NCBI GenBank assembly: GCA_014382085.1
Contig: JACNKJ010000094.1
Span: forward strand, 1-18,564
Length of the DNA: 18,564 bases
Direction: 5' to 3'
Source: a bacterium
GTDB taxonomy: Bacteria > Krumholzibacteriota > Krumholzibacteriia > JACNKJ01
Shown one piece after another: positions 7,301 through 15,100 of this stretch. The number at the start of each line of letters is the position of its first letter. Position 1 is the first letter of the stretch. A program made the position numbers and the translations under genes. The notes below the pieces were generated by a model. That model made no database searches. It saw only the letters and a program-made list of their open reading frames with translations, and was not told where the DNA came from.

Positions 7301-8022
7301 ATGAGGTACTTGATGCCATCGGCGGCGTCCAGGGATCGGCTTGAGGGACCACGCTCAAGATTCGAGTAGGTGGCGATCTCGTTTCGATTGTCCACGAGAC
7401 CTTCAAGTCGCATCATGGTGCTCAGGTCATGACGAATCATGGCCCGGCTCTCTTCCAGGGACGCGGCATCATATTCGGTAAAGATGCGAAGTTCGCAGCG
7501 GGTCATGTAGCTAAGCTGTCCCGAGGCTGGCAGGTATTCCACCGGATGCAGCGCGAAGTTTGCGATTCGGTAACCGCGATACAGTCCACTGATTGGATCA
7601 TCGGCCAAGCGACCGGGGAAAGGCGCATCGGATGCGTAGATTGTGGAGTTGGGAAGATCCGGTTTCACGTCGCCCTTAAAACTCAAGGGATACTGACTCT
7701 GACCGGCTTCGATCACATAGCTTCCGTTAAGAGCAATCCACTCCTGAGGGATCACCTCAATCGACACTATTTTCTCGCCGGGCGGAATCAATACGCTTGC
7801 TCCCGCGCGAGGTAAGACCGGCATGCCCGGTTCGCCCACACTCCAAGCACCATCCATGGTGATACTGGAGTAATCATTCAGCGCCGTTATTTCAGGCGCG
7901 GAGAATTCAAAGTCCACCGTGATCATCGCAGCGGTGGCAATGCCGGTCATAAAAAAGGCCGAAAGTACAAACGCCATCAACAGGCGCCTTCCGGCTGTGC
8001 CCAAGTTATTCATGAGGTGCAT
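4375..8022 (-). CDS. Secreted C25 (gingipain-like) cysteine peptidase with CARDB-like, jelly-roll and C-terminal sorting-like domains
   Basis: 1215 residues. A signal peptide (about 1-32, hydrophobic 14-31) is followed by a C25-type propeptide to about 230. The caspase-fold catalytic domain (about 235-605) opens with KYLIVTSDAY and contains YVLLVGDSG (301-309). It has the catalytic His471 in LNHLGHCDYTY and Cys505 in YSQGCMCGGFD, followed by the subfamily signature NSRYGWG (532-538). Next come an Ig-like domain (about 610-695) and two CARDB-like adhesive modules, the first with an acidic DEDGDNDATLDEGE calcium-type loop (710-723). A MAM/jelly-roll-type domain (about 930-1110, starting GGWFDDFEIDRGW) and a C-terminal FlgD-Ig/type-A sorting-like domain (about 1130-1215, NFPNPFNPKTTLRF to KMLMLK) complete it. 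The start is ATG at 8022 with GGGGAGGG upstream; ATG at 8013 is possible. It is probably activated by propeptide removal outside the cell. Its catalytic type differs from its two neighbours (SQGC rather than SVACNNG). Confidence 0.92.
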   Translation of the reverse strand: MHLMNNLGTAGRRLLMAFVLSAFFMTGIATAAMITVDFEFSAPEITALNDYSSITMDGAWSVGEPGMPVLPRAGASVLIPPGEKIVSIEVIPQEWIALNGSYVIEAGQSQYPLSFKGDVKPDLPNSTIYASDAPFPGRLADDPISGLYRGYRIANFALHPVEYLPASGQLSYMTRCELRIFTEYDAASLEESRAMIRHDLSTMMRLEGLVDNRNEIATYSNLERGPSSRSLDAADGIKYLIVTSDAYAPYLGDFVTFQTERGLKAEVFLKDWINSEYTGGDEQERIRNFIVDAYATWDTEYVLLVGDSGPSDGIPHRGMYAYAYSTTETNLPSDLYYACLDGTWNDDGDGYWGEVGEADLYHELGVGRAAVSSPTELQNWIVKQMRYQTAPVAGECTNAIMVGELLWSEPTWGGDYKDEILFGASTWGYTTEGFPDHMNVDTLYDREGTWSSSTLIGIMNNGLNILNHLGHCDYTYMMKFYNSNVPNFTNDGINHSYNFIYSQGCMCGGFDQDSISENLNNDVHGAVALITNSRYGWGQHESTNGSSQYFDREFFDAMFAEDIYPLADMNNDSKEDVIWNLDFGANRWCFYELNLFGDPSMHLWTDTPGNLLVTLPGVVFIGQPEMEVMVTDAGTPLEGARVCVYTDDYSVYATAHTNAFGVAVLEPGATAPGDLNVKIVAHDFFEYSGMVPILPPEGPYLVFDHCLIFDEDGDNDATLDEGETVDLDICIENVGVEATHDVVGTLSCGDGYVSILVDTRDFGDIPSGGLGTCILPYEIYVDGAVPDEHVMQFTITMMSNEGMWESTFYLTAQAPVLSAGALTVIDLPGGNGSGNADAGETVSLRVEILNNGHSAAENLVGVIGTMDPNVTILDGGGTCPIVPVDGAGLMTEFEVEILSTCPEPSSIDFFFNVSDGDFAADMHFEMPVGGWFDDFEIDRGWTVGAPGDNAGSGIWTRVDPIGTDYDSQQVQPEDDHTPAPGVICYVTGQGSEGGSAGENDIDGGVTTLLSPVFNLQGATSAEFSYWRWYTNNAGNNPDEDWWDVDVTADGLNWVSLEHTQTTDNSWTYHSFDLSSFITLSNHVQVRFQASDEVNGSLVEAAVDDVLLNAFIPLATGVDGGVVPARLELGRNFPNPFNPKTTLRFALPTSGKVDLAVYDVQGRRVITLASGHMDAGYHEMEWLGRDDAGRSVSSGIYFSRIVFGEEVLTDKMLMLK

Positions 8023-8063
8023 GCCTCACCCTCCCCTTCCGGTAAGATCCCTTGCTCAACAAT

Positions 8064-8080
8064 CCCGCTGAGCTTGCGGG
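8064..8080 (-). other. Small hairpin in the 5' untranslated region of the left C25 gene
   Basis: CCCGC and GCGGG pair across a 7-nt loop, about 40 nt upstream of the start codon and inside the transcript expected from the promoter at 8099-8128. It may affect mRNA stability or translation. It does not match a riboswitch family I recognise. Confidence 0.35.
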
Positions 8081-8098
8081 TAGAGTTTCAACTTTTGG

Positions 8099-8128
8099 AT
8101 TTTACCATATTTCGGACTACTTGCTCAA
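8099..8128 (-). promoter_or_regulatory. Predicted promoter of the left C25 peptidase gene, extended -10 type
   Basis: On the minus strand, TTGAGC (8123-8128) and TAAAAT (8099-8104) are separated by 18 nt. A TGG just before the -10 box gives an extended -10. The block ATGGTAAAAT (8099-8108) is nearly identical to the -10 regions of the other two C25 genes. The 5' untranslated region would be about 70 nt. Confidence 0.6.
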
Positions 8129-8354
8129 GAATAGACCTGGCGGGCAAAACCGGATAAACGCTGTTAACTCAAGGGCTCGCGGCCTCCCCTCGCGCTCCGG
8201 CTCGCAGACTCGCAAGTCGCGTCTCGGGGAGCCGCTTCGCTTTCCATAAGGGAATATGGGGAAGTCGCTGTCCACCCGGGTGGACGCCAGGCAAGCCTGC
8301 ACTCGGCGCCCAAGCAATGAACCGAAAACGGTGAATCATGGCTCCTTACCCGTA
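8129..8354. other. Gene-free, strongly structured intergenic element
   Basis: This stretch lies between the C25 terminator (8355-8388) and the promoter of the next gene, so it should belong to neither mRNA. It holds a 10-bp stem with a one-base bulge (8179-8189 with 8226-8235) around a G+C-rich loop. It also holds a perfect 16-bp palindrome, GTCCACCCGGGTGGAC (8270-8285), a CAGGC-AA-GCCTG hairpin (8288-8299), and flanking arms GGACGCC and GGCGCCC (8282-8288, 8305-8311). Short open frames cross it on both strands but lack coding character or a ribosome site. It could be a dispersed REP/MITE-like repeat or a small RNA; a single window cannot tell. Confidence 0.45.
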
Positions 8355-8388
8355 TAAAAAAAAACGGGGAGGGTGTGAACCCTCCCCG
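8355..8388 (-). terminator. Intrinsic terminator (distal) of the middle C25 peptidase gene
   Basis: A 10-bp stem, CGGGGAGGGT (8365-8374) with ACCCTCCCCG (8379-8388), closes a 4-nt loop. On the minus strand it is followed by nine T residues (complement of 8356-8364). This is a textbook rho-independent terminator about 50 nt beyond the stop codon. Confidence 0.93.
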
Positions 8389-8409
8389 AGTGAAATGTGA
8401 AGCTTGAAC

Positions 8410-8433
8410 GAGGGAGGGATTCACCCCTCCCTC
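8410..8433. terminator. Proximal terminator-like hairpin just after the middle C25 gene
   Basis: A 9-bp stem, GAGGGAGGG (8410-8418) with CCCTCCCTC (8425-8433), starts 3 bp past the stop codon on the minus strand. The T-tract (8434-8438) follows it on the plus strand, so as an intrinsic terminator it faces antisense transcription. For the sense mRNA it could protect the 3' end. Together with the distal hairpin it mirrors the tandem arrangement after the left C25 gene. Confidence 0.6.
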
Positions 8434-8436
8434 TTT

Positions 8437-11400
8437 TTACTTAAGCATGATCATCTTGTTGGTCAGCACATCTTTGCCAAAGGCGATGCGGCTGAAGTAC
8501 ACGCCGCTGGCCACCGGCTTGCCGGATTCATCCACACCGTTCCAGATGAGCTCGTAGCTACCCGCATCCATCATTCCCGATGCGATGGTCGCAATACGTC
8601 GACCGCGAACATCGTAGACCGCCAAATCCACCTGTCCCTTTTCGGGCAGGTCGAAACGCAGGGTCGTCTTCGGGTTGAAGGGGTTCGGGAAGTTCGCACC
8701 AAGGGCCAGACGCGCAGGAATGGCGCTCTCGTCCACATCCGTCTGGATGGACCACTGGGCATTGAGCAAGACATCATCCACCGCAGCTTCCATGAGAGAA
8801 TTGGCACCCTCGTCGGAGGCAATGAAACGCAGTTGGACGGTCGAGCTTAGGGCAACGAATTCGCCGAGTTCAAAGCTCATGGGGACCCAAGATTCATCCG
8901 ATACGTTGGTGTGCTCAAGGCTCACCCAGTTAACGCCGTCGGCCGTGACGTCGACGTCCCAGTAGTCGTCACCCGCGTTGGTGCCCTTGTCTTCGGTATA
9001 CCAGCGCCAGTAGCTGAGAGTGGCCGAAGTGGCGTCCGCCAAGTTGAAGACCGGACTGAGCAGCGTGGTTGTACCACCGTCCACATCATTCTCGCCAACG
9101 GCTCCACCCACACTACCCTGGCCCGTCACGAAGCACATGGTACCCGGCGCGGGCGTGTGATCATCTTCGGGTTGGATCTGATAACCGTTGTACTCGGTAC
9201 CGATGGGATCAACTCGCGTCCAGATGCCGGTGGCCGCATCGTCACCGGGCGCGCCAACGGTCCAACCGCGATCAATTTCGAAATCGTCGAACCAGCCTCC
9301 CACGGGCAGCTCAAAGTCGACAAGGGCTGAATATCCGCTCTCACCTTCCACCAAAAGCTCGAAAACTATGCTGGAGGGCTCGGGACATCCCGCGAGAATT
9401 TCAACTTCGAAACTGGCCATAAGCGCTTCGCCGTCCACCGGAATGGCTGCGCAGGCGCCGGCGGCATCGTGGATGATCACGTTGATGTCGCTGCAGCTGA
9501 GCGTCCCCAGAGCAGCGCCGCAGTCCGAGCTGCCGGTATTGCCTACCATCATGCGCAGTGTGATGGTTTCACCGGCATCGGCCGTACCGCTACCGTTGCC
9601 GTAGGGAAGGTCCACAACTGTTAGGGCTCCGCAGGCGAGAACCGGCGCCTGAGCGCTAAGGGAGAAGCTCATATCCCAGTTGCCCTGGTCGGACTGCATT
9701 TCCAAATCGAAGCTGACCAGGTGGCCGTCGGGAACGTCGCCCGCCACCGAAACCAGGAAGGGCTCGATGCAACTGCCGGTGCCGCCGGGATAAACATCGA
9801 CAAAGCTGCGGCCGCCCTCGACGATGGTCACGAATTCGTCGTCACTGCTGAGAAGGCCGTAGACGCCTGTGGTCAGATCAACGCCGACATTTTCGACGCT
9901 AACCCAAATACCCACGTCTTCGCCTTCATCGAGCATGCCATCGTTGTCGCCGTCATCGTCCGAAACCGTGCAATCGTTGAACACGAGATAGGGACCGCTG
10001 GGCGGCAGCACTTCCACCGCTTCAACTGCGGTGATTTTGTTGTAGGCCGAAACCGTTAAGGTCAGGCCCATGGGTGAAGCCGGAGGCTCGGCCATGGTGA
10101 TGGTCGCCACGCCGGCCGCATTGGTGAGGGCAGAACCGTAAAGCACGCCATCAGCGTATAGCGCGCAGAGCGCACCTTCCAGTCCGGGGATACTCACGTC
10201 GTAGGTGCCCATGCCGATGAAGAGCGCCCCCGAATGATTCAGGACCATGGCCGAAGGCTGCATGGTGCGTACGGCTAGAGAAGGATCACCGAAGATGGTC
10301 CAGTTTTCGAATTCGTTCACACCGCTGCTACCATATTCGTCGATCATTTGGCAGGAGCCGTTGAAGTAGAGGCCGCCGATGGTGCGCATCTGGTCGTTTA
10401 CGAGCAGATCCACAATTTCATCCTGACCGCACATGGGCGGATTCCAGCTCTGGCTGATGTAGGACATGTAAGTGGCAACGGCGCCTGTTGGCGTTCCGCC
10501 GTTGGTGGCGCGCAGCCAAGCTTCGGCATAACAGGTCGTGCTCGTGAAGGTACCGTTGTTACACGCCACGCTGCAGATGAAGGGCAGCATGTCGTCGTTC
10601 ACAAGGGCGTTCACGTGGGTGTTCGAGAAACCCGTCGTGGACCAGGATGTGGTGCTGCCATGGCCCGTATAGTTGACGATACCTCGACCGGCATTGAGGG
10701 CAGAGCTAACCTGCGCCGCTGTCCCACTCGGCTGATAGATCTGATCCACGCCGGAGTAGCCGTAACCCAGAAGTTTACCGCGAATGACGTCCTCATGCTC
10801 ATTGTCGTATTCGCCGTCATCGCCGGGACCCTCATTGGAGGCCACACCCATGCCGTACTGCATCCAGTTTTCACCACCCGCGACATCACGCTCGTAGTGA
10901 ATGGTCCGCTCAACCTGCGTGTCCACCTGAGTAGCATTCTCGGCGGAGAAGCGTCCTATGAAAGCGTCCGGATAACTGTCGCTTCCGGCCAATAGCGAGT
11001 ACATGGGATCAGAACCACCACTGGGGATGGGAATCTGAGGGCCATCGCCCACCAGGAGTACGTAACCGAGATTGCTCGTGTTGTACTCGTTCTGAATGTA
11101 AGCCATGATCTGAGTAGCCGTCGTACCCGTTTCGCTCGTGCTTACGAGCTTGGTGTCGATGCCCTTCTGCATCTTCCAATCCACCAGGGGCTGCATGTTC
11201 GCGACGAAGGCGTCGTAGGCCACAATGAGAAGGCTGCCGTCTTCGACCACCGGCGTGTAGCGATCGCCGGCGCCGAAGTTCAGGAAGTGTCCTTCATAGA
11301 GTTTGGCGAACTGGGAGTCCATCTTCTCAGGCGCACTTGCGCGATTGAGAACGTTGATGTCGCCCACTCCCGCCGGGCTCACTTCCAGAAGCATCCGGGT

Positions 11401-11976
11401 GTGAACGCGAAGAGTTTGGGTCTGGGGCAGATACTGGAAAACGTTGGCGTCCACCATCACGCCGCGATAGTCGCGAAGGATGTGCGGGGCGTCCAGGTCC
11501 GCCGCCGACATGGGCCAGATCTCGCCGTTCGTGTAAATGTCGCCGAATTCGTAGGGCACTGTGGCCGGGTCCACCGAGCGCAGCAGGTTGCCCTTGGAAG
11601 GTATCACCGGCATGCCGGGAAGATCCACCGACTCCACTTCGAGTAGGGTGAGCGCGACCTTGCGATCGTTGGGAATGATCACCGCGCGACGAACGTCCGG
11701 CAGCGCAGGATAACCGGCCTCGAGATCCACGCTTTCGCCGGCTAGGCCGATGGAATAATAGGTCTCGCCATCGATCAAGACCGGCTCGGCATCGAAGCCG
11801 CCCACCGTGATCTCGTAGACCGTGCGCAGCCCGTCGGATTCGATGAGGCGAACTTCGAAATCGTCGCCGCCCAGATCGATCCACTCGGCTCCCGCTAAAG
11901 GAACGAAACATGTGAGTAGGAGAATACTAAAGAGACCGGAAAGGAAACGAGGCCTCCGACTTAGGTGACGTTCCAT
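8437..11976 (-). CDS. Secreted C25 (gingipain-like) cysteine peptidase, mosaic of the two neighbouring C25 genes
   Basis: 1179 residues. A signal peptide (1-30, cleavage near AGA/EW) precedes a propeptide (about 31-240) and the C25 catalytic domain (about 245-570), with YVLLVGDG (305-312). The catalytic His439 is in NYTGHGS and Cys472 in CSVACNNGTF, close to the gingipain R pattern; FENWTIFGDPSL (556-567) ends the domain. After an Ig-like domain (about 575-657) come CARDB-like modules with the acidic loop DDDGDNDGMLDEGE (673-686). A jelly-roll-type domain (about 893-1073) and the C-terminal sorting-like domain (1094-1179, NFPNPFNPKTTLRF to KMIMLK) follow. The ATG at 11976, with GGAGG 6 nt before it, is chosen over the in-frame GTG at 12000, which would leave the ribosome site inside the gene. 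Residues 1-570 resemble the divergent neighbour (12184-15474); residues 657-1179 resemble the left neighbour. Arg/Lys specificity as in gingipains cannot be assumed. Confidence 0.94.
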   Translation of the reverse strand: MERHLSRRPRFLSGLFSILLLTCFVPLAGAEWIDLGGDDFEVRLIESDGLRTVYEITVGGFDAEPVLIDGETYYSIGLAGESVDLEAGYPALPDVRRAVIIPNDRKVALTLLEVESVDLPGMPVIPSKGNLLRSVDPATVPYEFGDIYTNGEIWPMSAADLDAPHILRDYRGVMVDANVFQYLPQTQTLRVHTRMLLEVSPAGVGDINVLNRASAPEKMDSQFAKLYEGHFLNFGAGDRYTPVVEDGSLLIVAYDAFVANMQPLVDWKMQKGIDTKLVSTSETGTTATQIMAYIQNEYNTSNLGYVLLVGDGPQIPIPSGGSDPMYSLLAGSDSYPDAFIGRFSAENATQVDTQVERTIHYERDVAGGENWMQYGMGVASNEGPGDDGEYDNEHEDVIRGKLLGYGYSGVDQIYQPSGTAAQVSSALNAGRGIVNYTGHGSTTSWSTTGFSNTHVNALVNDDMLPFICSVACNNGTFTSTTCYAEAWLRATNGGTPTGAVATYMSYISQSWNPPMCGQDEIVDLLVNDQMRTIGGLYFNGSCQMIDEYGSSGVNEFENWTIFGDPSLAVRTMQPSAMVLNHSGALFIGMGTYDVSIPGLEGALCALYADGVLYGSALTNAAGVATITMAEPPASPMGLTLTVSAYNKITAVEAVEVLPPSGPYLVFNDCTVSDDDGDNDGMLDEGEDVGIWVSVENVGVDLTTGVYGLLSSDDEFVTIVEGGRSFVDVYPGGTGSCIEPFLVSVAGDVPDGHLVSFDLEMQSDQGNWDMSFSLSAQAPVLACGALTVVDLPYGNGSGTADAGETITLRMMVGNTGSSDCGAALGTLSCSDINVIIHDAAGACAAIPVDGEALMASFEVEILAGCPEPSSIVFELLVEGESGYSALVDFELPVGGWFDDFEIDRGWTVGAPGDDAATGIWTRVDPIGTEYNGYQIQPEDDHTPAPGTMCFVTGQGSVGGAVGENDVDGGTTTLLSPVFNLADATSATLSYWRWYTEDKGTNAGDDYWDVDVTADGVNWVSLEHTNVSDESWVPMSFELGEFVALSSTVQLRFIASDEGANSLMEAAVDDVLLNAQWSIQTDVDESAIPARLALGANFPNPFNPKTTLRFDLPEKGQVDLAVYDVRGRRIATIASGMMDAGSYELIWNGVDESGKPVASGVYFSRIAFGKDVLTNKMIMLK

Positions 11977-12026
11977 GGGGAACCTCCATTGGTCTTGCAC
12001 CCTGAGGAATGGAAATTGACCTGCCT

Positions 12027-12055
12027 ATTCTACCATTTAGGGCCTCTTTTTCCAA
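12027..12055 (-). promoter_or_regulatory. Predicted promoter of the middle C25 gene, extended -10 type
   Basis: On the minus strand, TTGGAA (12050-12055) and TAGAAT (12027-12032) are separated by 17 nt, with a TGG extension before the -10 box. The block ATGGTAGAAT (12027-12036 in reverse) is the exact inverted copy of 12120-12129. The predicted leader is about 44 nt and includes the GGAGG site. Confidence 0.62.
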
Positions 12056-12099
12056 AAAGAATCGTCCAAGAAAGCTCTGGCGGATGAACAGCTAAACCG

Positions 12100-12129
12100 T
12101 TGTAATCAATGCATCTGCCATGGTAGAAT
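12100..12129 (+). promoter_or_regulatory. Predicted promoter of the right C25 gene, extended -10 type
   Basis: TTGTAA (12100-12105) and TAGAAT (12124-12129) are separated by 18 nt, with the TGG extension. The leader to ATG 12184 would be about 48 nt. Its -10 region ATGGTAGAAT is identical, in inverted orientation, to that of the divergent C25 gene. Confidence 0.62.
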
Positions 12130-12183
12130 GGTATTGCGACTTTCTTATCTGAATACTTGGGCTCAGCACCCACAAGGGGGATC

Positions 12184-15100
12184 ATGAAGGGTCTCACTCT
12201 CGCCGGACTGCTATGTTTGGCACTCGTACTTCCGGCCCTAGCGGCCGACATCGAATTGGCCAATGGCCAGGACGACTGGCAGATGCAACTACTGGGATCG
12301 GATGACAGCGGCACCCGTATCCAGTTGAAACTTAACCGTTTCCAGGCCGATGGCCTCATTATTGATGGTGCCCCATGGACGGCCCTCAGTCTTGAAGATC
12401 TGCCCCTCCACCAGCAGCGCGGCTTGCCGGCCCTGCCAGCCCTGCGCCGCTCCATCGCCATTGCCGATGACGCGGCCATGAGGGTGAGCGTGGTGGAGTC
12501 CCATTTCAGGGATTTCTCCGGCATGGACATCGCCCCCTCCAAGGGGACCATCAGCCGTTCGATGGACCCTGAAATGGTGAGCTATGAATTCAGTCGCTTC
12601 TATGAAAGCGATGCCTGGTTCCCTGCGGAAATCGCCAAGTTGGGCGATCCCTACATCATGCGGGATGTGCGCGGGCTGGTCGTGGAACTCAATCCATTCC
12701 AGTACAATCCGGCCACTGGGACCCTTCGCGTATACACGGAAATCGTGGTGGAGATCGAAAGTGACGGCGAGAGCTTCGTGAATCGTCTGGAGTCCCGTCC
12801 GGATGCGCTGGACGCGGAATTCGCCAAGATCTATTCGAATCACTTCGTCAACTATGACCAGTTGAATGACCGATATGTCTCGGTGCCCGAGGTGGGTGCT
12901 ATGCTGGTCATCACCTACGACGCCTTCCACAGCGCCATGTTGCCTTACGTGGACTGGAAGAATCAGATGGGCATTCCCACGGATATCGTCTATGTCTCAT
13001 CGGTGGGTTCCACGGGGGCGCAGATCAAGAGCTACATTCAGAACTACTACGATAGCAACGGCATGACCTTCGTACTCCTCGTCGGTGATGCCGGCGAGAT
13101 ACCCCTGCCCGATGGCGGGTCCGACCCCATGTACTCATTGGTGGCGGGCGACGACAGCTATCCAGACATTTTCGTGGGACGCTTCTCCGCGGAAAACACC
13201 GCACAGGTTGCCACTCAGGTCGAGCGCAGCATCGAGTACGAACGCGATGTGGCTCTCGGTGAATCGTGGATGCAGTACGGCATGGGTGTGGCCTCCAACC
13301 AGGGCCCCGGCGATGACGGTGAATACGACGACGACCATGAAGACGTTATTCGCGGGAAACTGCTCAGCTACGGCTACCTCGGCGTAGACCAGATCTACGA
13401 CCCCACAGGCACTTCCGCCCAGGTGGCCAGTGGTCTCAACGCCGGCCGCGGAATCGTCAACTACACGGGCCATGGCAGCACGACTTCATGGAGCAGCACG
13501 GGCTTTTCCAACACAAGCGTGAACGCCTTGGTCAACAATGACATGCTGCCCTTCATCTGCAGCGTGGCCTGCAACAACGGAACCTTCACCGGCGGCACCT
13601 GCTTCGGCGAAGCCTGGTTGCGCGCCACCAACGGCGGCGAGCCCACGGGCGCCATCGCAGCCTACATGTCCTACATCAGCCAGAGCTGGAACCCGCCCAT
13701 GAGCGCACAGGACGAGGCCGTCGATCTGCTCGTGGCCGACGCCAAACGCACCATCGGCGGACTTTGGTTCAACGGCTCCTGTCTGATGATGGATGAATAC
13801 GGCAGCAGCGGGGTGAACGAGTTCGAGAACTGGACCATCTTCGGCGATCCCAGTCTGCGTGTTCGCAGCATGGCGCCGAGCCTGGCCAGCGTCGATCATT
13901 TCGCTACAGTCGACCCACTCATGGCCTACTTCACCGTGAATACCGATCCGGGCAATCTCGCCGCAGTCAGCTTTGAAGGCGCCTACATCGGATCGGCCTT
14001 CGCCGATGCCGGCGGCGTGGCACAGGTCTATTTCGACGGCGACCTGCCCACACCCGGCAACGAGATCACACTCACGGTAACCGGTTACAACAAGGTCACC
14101 CATATGGCGCAGGTTCTCGTGGGCGACGGACTTCTGCCGACCTGCGAGGTGAGCCCATCATTCTTCAACAAGGTGATGATGCAGGACGACGTGCAGACCG
14201 ATAACCTGTACATCGCCAACAACGGCGAAAACGGATCGACCCTCTACTATTCCATCAGCATGGAAGATCCGAATTTCCCACGGGATGCCGGCCGAAACAT
14301 GACCGGTTCCTATGCCTGGACCGACCCCTCGGCGGTCTTTCCCGGATCAACCCTCGACCTGACTCTCTCGGTCTTCAACGGCAGCGACGACAGCGAGTGG
14401 ATCTCCAATTTCGAAATGGACCTGCCCTCGGGTGTTGCCTTGAACACGGCATCGGACATGACCGGCGGCAGCGCGGGGGACCTAGTCTATACAGGTGGAA
14501 CCGGAGATGCCGCCCACTGCGTTTGGAGTGATCCCAACGGCGGATATGGGCAGATCTACCCCGACGAGACCGGTGTCGCGGTGATCAACCTGACCTTCAA
14601 CAGCATGGGTGATCAGGTGGTCATCCCTTACACCATACAGGGAGACATTTGGGGCAGCGACCCGCACCAGGTCTCAGGCGAGATCATCATCACCACACTC
14701 GGACCCAATGTGAATGTGATTTCGCCCAATGGTGGCGAGATGCTGGCCATCGGCCAGATGCTGGACATCCAGTGGGCGGCCGGGGGCGGTCCCGAAAACG
14801 TGATGATCGAGCTGAGCCGCACAGGCATCGGCGGCTGGGAAGCTCTGGCGGCCTCGGTTCCCGCGGGCACGGGTCACTTCGGCTGGATCGTGGAAGGTCC
14901 CATCAGCGCGGACTGCCGCATCAAGGTCTGCGATGTAAATGACCTTGCCACCACCGACACCAGCGATGGCGCATTCACCATCTATCGCCCGCTCACCTGG
15001 GTTCAGATGGCGGCGACTTCGGGCGACGTTCCGGAAGGCGAGATGGACATCCTCGAGTTGACCTTCGACGCCACGGGGCTTCCCGAGGGCAGTTACGAGG

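Noticed and set aside
8023..8098. Possible riboswitch (cyclic-di-GMP type) in the leader of the left C25 gene
   Set aside because: Only a small hairpin is present; the conserved core of the known cyclic-di-GMP aptamers is not visible.
8117..8317. Short minus-strand open frame (66 codons) across the structured intergenic element
   Set aside because: It has no ribosome site, is Arg/Pro/Ser-rich, and coincides with hairpins and a promoter. It is better explained as non-coding.
10348..10995. Plus-strand open frame (215 codons) opposite the middle C25 gene
   Set aside because: It is antisense to the conserved catalytic domain, and a similar shadow frame lies opposite the homologous part of the right C25 gene (13486-14103). 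Both come from codon bias in conserved sequence.
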